NCBI GenBank assembly: GCA_963757125.1
Contig: CAVWQP010000009.1
Location: forward strand, 868,001-932,000
Reading direction: 5' to 3'
DNA from: CAVVSD01 sp963757125
Lineage (GTDB): Bacteria > Actinomycetota > Thermoleophilia > Solirubrobacterales > Solirubrobacteraceae
DNA length: 64,000 bases
This document shows positions 60,102 to 64,000 of the stretch, one piece after another. The first letter of the stretch is position 1. Every line of letters starts with the position of its first letter. The notes beneath the pieces were generated by a model that saw nothing but the letters and a program-made list of their open reading frames with translations, did no database searches and was not told the origin of the DNA. The position numbers were made by a program, and so were the translations under genes.

Positions 60102-60589
60102 TCAGCGCGCCTCGGCCGACGGGTCGTCCACGCCGACCCACGGGCCGGTCGGGCCCTGCAGCCCGAAGACCTCGTGCCTGGTGCGCCCGGTCGCGGGATC
60201 GGCGACCGGCGTGAAGCCCTCCGCGGGCGTGTCGGTCGAGTAGATCCCGAGCAGGAGGCCCGGGCCCAGCTCGCGGACCTCGTCGATGAGCCCCCACGCA
60301 CCGGCCGGATGTCCCAGGCGAAGCGCAGGCTGCGGACCACGTCCGGGCCGATCTGCCAGATGTTGTGGCCCTCGCCCCGCGTGTACGCCTTGCCGTACCA
60401 GTCGTCCTGGCCCTGCGACGTCAGGAAACCGCGGAACGCCTCGGCGAAGTACGGCGGGACCCACGGCGCGAACTCGCCCTCCATCGACGCCGGATCGGGC
60501 GCGGGCAGCGTGCGCCAGAGATCGAGGAGACGTTCGCGGTCGAAGCCGCCGATGCGCTCGAAGGTCCACGTGCTCTCGGTCGTCGCCAT
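60102..60589 (-). pseudogene. conserved hypothetical protein, flavoprotein cluster, frameshifted
   Basis: A protein of about 162 residues if intact. The first frame from the ATG at 60589 has STWTFERIGGFDRERLLDLW and FRGFLTSQGQDDWYGKAYTRG, ending VRSLRFAWDIRP. The second frame continues AGAWGLIDEVRELGPGLLLGIYSTD and FGLQGPTGPWVGVDDPS to the stop at 60102. One missing base near 60310-60315 explains the break. It has no known motif, although the ending with a small polar repertoire and GLQGP resembles NTF2-like or calycin-type small folds; that is a guess. It is the first gene of the small-protein/flavoprotein set. Confidence 0.6.
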
Positions 60590-60667
60590 GCCTCTCCCCG
60601 GTCGGTCGGCCAAGCCTACGGAGATGCCGATAGCGTCGGCGCGACTGCACGCGACGAGGGGAGCGAC

Positions 60668-61654
60668 GTGGGGTTCGAGGAGAGGATCGATCCGGAGCTG
60701 CGCGAGGGCCTGGTGCTCTACCAGGCGCTGGGGTTCGAGGCGGGGGACCTGAGCGGAGAGACGCTCACGACGATGCGGACCACGTCGGCGGCCCTGTTCG
60801 CCGAGGCGATGGCCGACGTCCCCCCGAACGACCGCGTCGTGCGCCAGGACCGGACCGCGCCAGGGCCGGACGGCGACGTCCCGGTGCGCGTGTACCGATC
60901 CGTCGACGCGACCGGCACGCTGCCCGCCCTGCTGTGGATCCACGGCGGGGGGATGATCTTCGGGAACATCGACCAGGACGACCTCAGCTGCGACGCCTAC
61001 GCCGAGGCGGTCGGCTGCGTCGTCGTCAACGTCGAGTACCGCCTCGCGCCGGAGCATCCGCACCCGGCGCCGGTGGAGGACTGCTACGCCGCGCTGCGGT
61101 GGATGGCCGACAACGCCGCCGAGCTCGGCATCGATCCCGCGCGGATCGCGGTCGGCGGCGCGAGCGCGGGCGGCGGGCTCGCAGCCGGCACCGTCCTCAT
61201 GGCGCGCGACCGAGGCGGCCCGGACGTCGCGTTCCAGCTGCTCGTCTACCCGATGCTCGACGACCGCCATGCGACCCCCTCGGCCCAGGAGTTCGAGGGG
61301 ATCCTCAGCTGGAGCCACGAGCACAACGTGTCGGGCTGGAAGGCGTATCTCGGCGATCGCGTCGGCACCGACGCCGTCGACCACTACGCCGCGCCCGCGC
61401 GGGCGACCGACCTCTCGGGCCTGCCGCCGGCGCTCATCCAGGTCGGGGAGCTCGAGACGTTCCGCGACGAGGACATCGACTACGCGGCGCGGCTCCTGCG
61501 GGCCGGGGTGCCGACCCAGTTGCACGTCTACCCGGGTGCGTACCACGCATGGGATCTGGCGGCACCGGGGTCGCGCGTGGCCCTGCGGATGGTCGAGGAG
61601 CGGATGGAGGCGCTGCGCGGCGCGTTGCAGCCCCAGGCCGCGGCGCCCGCGTGA
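60668..61654 (+). CDS. alpha/beta hydrolase, HSL-type esterase
   Basis: A 328-residue hormone-sensitive-lipase family esterase. The oxyanion motif HGGGM is in LPALLWIHGGGMIFGNID (near residue 100), the nucleophile lies in AVGGASAGGGLAAG (GxSxG), and the acid and His come from ELETFRDED and YPGAYHAWDL. The cap region is short. It hydrolyses esters of small acids or aromatic alcohols. A GAGGGGAGC Shine-Dalgarno precedes the GTG start. Its stop overlaps the NIPSNAP gene, so both are one operon, divergent from the flavoprotein set. Confidence 0.9.
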   Translation: MGFEERIDPELREGLVLYQALGFEAGDLSGETLTTMRTTSAALFAEAMADVPPNDRVVRQDRTAPGPDGDVPVRVYRSVDATGTLPALLWIHGGGMIFGNIDQDDLSCDAYAEAVGCVVVNVEYRLAPEHPHPAPVEDCYAALRWMADNAAELGIDPARIAVGGASAGGGLAAGTVLMARDRGGPDVAFQLLVYPMLDDRHATPSAQEFEGILSWSHEHNVSGWKAYLGDRVGTDAVDHYAAPARATDLSGLPPALIQVGELETFRDEDIDYAARLLRAGVPTQLHVYPGAYHAWDLAAPGSRVALRMVEERMEALRGALQPQAAAPA

Positions 61655-61956
61655 TCACCTGCCACGTCCGCTACGAGATCGACCCCGGGCAGCTCGACGC
61701 CTTCGAGCGCTTCGCGCAGCGGTGGATGGAGCTCGTCGCGCGCCACGGCGGCGTCCACCACGGCTACTTCCTGCCGGCCGAGGGTGCGAGCGACATCGCG
61801 TACGCGCTGTTCAGCTTCCCCAGCCTCGCGGAGTACGAGCGCTACCGCGAGCGGTTCGGCGTCGACCCGGACTTCATCGACGCCGACCGCATCCGCGACG
61901 AGTCGGGCTGCGTGCGCCGCTACGAGCGCAGCTTCCTGCGCCCGCTGCTGCCGTGA
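61651..61956 (+). CDS. NIPSNAP/Dabb-like ferredoxin-fold protein
   Basis: A 101-residue alpha-beta barrel protein: CHVRYEIDPGQLDAFERFAQRWMELVARHGGVHHGYFL and ALFSFPSLAEYERYRERFGVDPDF. The pattern matches NIPSNAP family members, which are small oligomeric proteins often next to esterases, oxygenases or ketoreductases. The GTG start overlaps the esterase stop (GTGA). Its catalytic ability, if any, is unknown. It ends directly at the stop of the ABC permease gene on the other strand. Confidence 0.82.
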   Translation: MITCHVRYEIDPGQLDAFERFAQRWMELVARHGGVHHGYFLPAEGASDIAYALFSFPSLAEYERYRERFGVDPDFIDADRIRDESGCVRRYERSFLRPLLP

Positions 61957-62738
61957 TCACGCGGCGACCTCGCGCCGCGTGATCCGCCAGGCCCCGATCG
62001 CGAGCGGCAGCAGCATCCAGAGCGCGAGCGCGGTGCCGGCGTGCGCCCACTGGGTGGCGCTCATGACCTCCTCGTGCATCGGCGCGAGGGCGAGCCGCGT
62101 GTCCAGCCACGGCGCCGCATCCGTCAGGAAGGACAGCGAGGCCACCGCGGTCCACGCGATCGGCAGCGCGAAGAGCGCGACGATGGCGGGGGCCGAGGCG
62201 AGCAGGACCATGCCGAACGCGACGCCGGTGACCATCCCGGCCGTCAGGTAGACCGCCGACTGGGCGAGCAGCGTGCCGGCGTCGGACCAGGTGCCGTCGA
62301 CGCCCGGCGAGGCGACGAGCACGCCCACGGCGACGATCCCGGCGCTGATGAGGAGCATCGCGACGGCGAGGAGCAGGCTCGCGGCGAGCTTGGCGACGAG
62401 GACCCGCGAGCGCACGGGAACGAGCGCAAACGTGATCATCCCGGTGCGCTGGGACCACTCGGAGGTGACGAGCAGGATGCCCGCGACCGGCAGCAGCACG
62501 GCCGCGGGGAGCAGCCCATCGCCGAGGACGGCCGCGAACGTGTGGTCCGCCGCGTCGCCGGACGCGAGGCGCGCGATCACGACGAGCGCGGCGAGCGCGA
62601 CGGTGGCGATCTGCAGCCAGAAGCCGGCGCGGGTGTCGAGCATCTTGCGCAGCTCGACGGTGACGAGGCGCCCGAGACGGGGGCGCGTGTGGACGCCGGC
62701 GACGTCCGCCGGGATCGGTGCGGTCAGGGCGACGGTGC

Positions 62739-62742
<4 letters not shown>
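61957..62742 (-). CDS. ABC-2 type transporter permease
   Basis: A 261-residue membrane protein with about six helices. The start has VELRKMLDTRAGFWLQIATVALAAL, the common opening of ABC-2 permeases, followed by TSEWSQRTGMITFALVPVRSRVLVAKL between helices 2 and 3. It lacks a periplasmic domain. The ATG overlaps the stop of the ABC ATPase gene (ATGA), so the two proteins form an exporter, most likely for a hydrophobic compound or antibiotic. Confidence 0.86.
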
Positions 62743-63629
<887 letters not shown>

Positions 63630-63711
63630 GTCCGCAGACTCGCGGTGGCCGGAGCGCGCGACCACGGTCCCGGGGCTGTGCTCGCCGGTCCCCGCGACGG
63701 TGGCGGACAGC

Positions 63712-63726
63712 GACTTTGGTAGGGGG
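63712..63726 (+). promoter_or_regulatory. second copy of motif GACYTTGGTMGGRGG
   Basis: GACTTTGGTAGGGGG lies 20 bases before a TAGCCT -10 box (63747-63752), exactly as in the copy at 23051. It faces the sensor-kinase-like gene at 63766 and could also affect the divergent ABC exporter. Confidence 0.5.
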
Positions 63727-63765
63727 TCGCACGCGCGCCGCTGGCTTAGCCTTCGCGCTCGAGCG

Positions 63766-64000
63766 ATGGCGCGTCAGCTGACAACACGCTTCACCCAGGC
63801 GCTGCCGGGGGTCGTGGCCGAGGACCCGACCGAGGTGCGGGGTCGTCGCGACCATGTCGTCGACGCGGCGATGTACGTGTTCGCGACCGTCGTCGGCGCC
63901 GCGACGCTGGCGGACACGTGGGACGAGCATCCGACCTGGCTGCGGGTCGTGGCCATCGTGGTCGGGATCGCCACGGTCATCTCGCTCCACTGGCGCAAGA
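63766..64000 (+). CDS. probable sensor histidine kinase, N-terminal part
   Basis: A partial gene that continues beyond the right edge; 78 residues are seen. They contain two membrane helices (YVFATVVGAATLADTW region and RVVAIVVGIATVISLHWR) joined by a short loop with DEHPTWL, typical of the first helices of actinobacterial sensor kinases with a LuxR-type regulator downstream. No kinase motif is visible yet. The shared upstream motif and the divergent ABC exporter support this call, but a generic membrane protein is possible. Confidence 0.5.
   Translation, partial: MARQLTTRFTQALPGVVAEDPTEVRGRRDHVVDAAMYVFATVVGAATLADTWDEHPTWLRVVAIVVGIATVISLHWRK

Overview
The window is 64 kb of very GC-rich, densely packed chromosome. 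Genes are commonly joined by 4-base ATGA or GTGA overlaps, GTG starts are frequent, and several promoters sit about 7 bases from the start codon (leaderless mRNAs). The gene content (RsbR/S/T/X stressosome, CtpE-like P-type ATPase, GAP-type lipid exporter, LigD-type polymerase, molybdenum hydroxylases, LivH-LivM fusion) suggests an actinobacterium, and my best guess is a Solirubrobacterales/Thermoleophilia soil organism. That placement is an inference. No rRNA, tRNA, CRISPR array, transposase or phage gene was seen.

Layout. 1-7423: start of a membrane protein (minus), then a tightly overlapped plus-strand cluster: MDR dehydrogenase, degenerate PTPS/QueD homologue, GT4 glycosyltransferase, methyltransferase, LPG-synthase-like flippase and RibD-type reductase. 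It converges on a CDP-alcohol phosphotransferase fused to an LtaS-type sulfatase domain. This is the best candidate for an undescribed biosynthetic system: a pterin- or pyrimidine-like, methylated, glycosylated and probably membrane-exported compound. 7471-11393: methyltransferase, UbiB-like kinase, frameshifted SulP transporter. 11395-16484 (minus): amidohydrolase remnant, then the P450-amidase-FAD oxidase-YceI operon. 16552-19141: LivH-LivM fusion permease and a deletion scar joining the 3' ends of a formerly divergent AraC/aldo-keto reductase pair. 19135-22934: LigD polymerase, VOC, class II aldolase, GAP exporter, CPBP protease. 23098-24943: two-component system. 24940-29199: extradiol dioxygenase, cupin, membrane protein, FAD monooxygenase, SDR. 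29196-36909: LysR regulon with two matching 17-bp palindromes, secreted phosphoesterase, VOC, and a CoxM/S/L-type molybdenum hydroxylase. 36897-40618 (minus): TetR-RsbR-RsbS-RsbT-RsbX-(RsbU_N+GAF) stressosome operon, divergent from a coiled-coil/Rho_N protein operon at 40708. 42355-51464: universal stress protein, DHA2 exporter, Dabb, DUF1254, LtrA, P-type ATPase, VOC, MetE-like protein. 51465-55655: NAD kinase, RNase II-like nuclease, secreted Gly-rich protein, SHOCT protein. 55764-61956: MaoC, FAD monooxygenase, VAO/PCMH-type flavoprotein with two small partners, HSL-type esterase, NIPSNAP. 61957-64000: ABC exporter and the start of a probable sensor kinase.

How it fits together. The middle of the window looks like catabolic and oxidative capacity for aromatic, terpenoid or heterocyclic substrates (P450, BVMO-like monooxygenase, SDR, extradiol dioxygenase, VAO flavoprotein, Mo hydroxylase, MaoC, amidase) plus stress signalling. 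About eleven otherwise complete genes are broken by one apparent indel, mostly an extra G or C. That points to consensus errors in the assembly more than to real gene decay, and such genes are marked here as interrupted. The AraC/AKR scar and the amidohydrolase remnant are larger losses that one base cannot explain.

No gene-free stretch exceeds 300 bases. The longest are 42098-42354 (only a doubtful ORF) and 45931-46176 (a possible promoter, otherwise nothing recognised).
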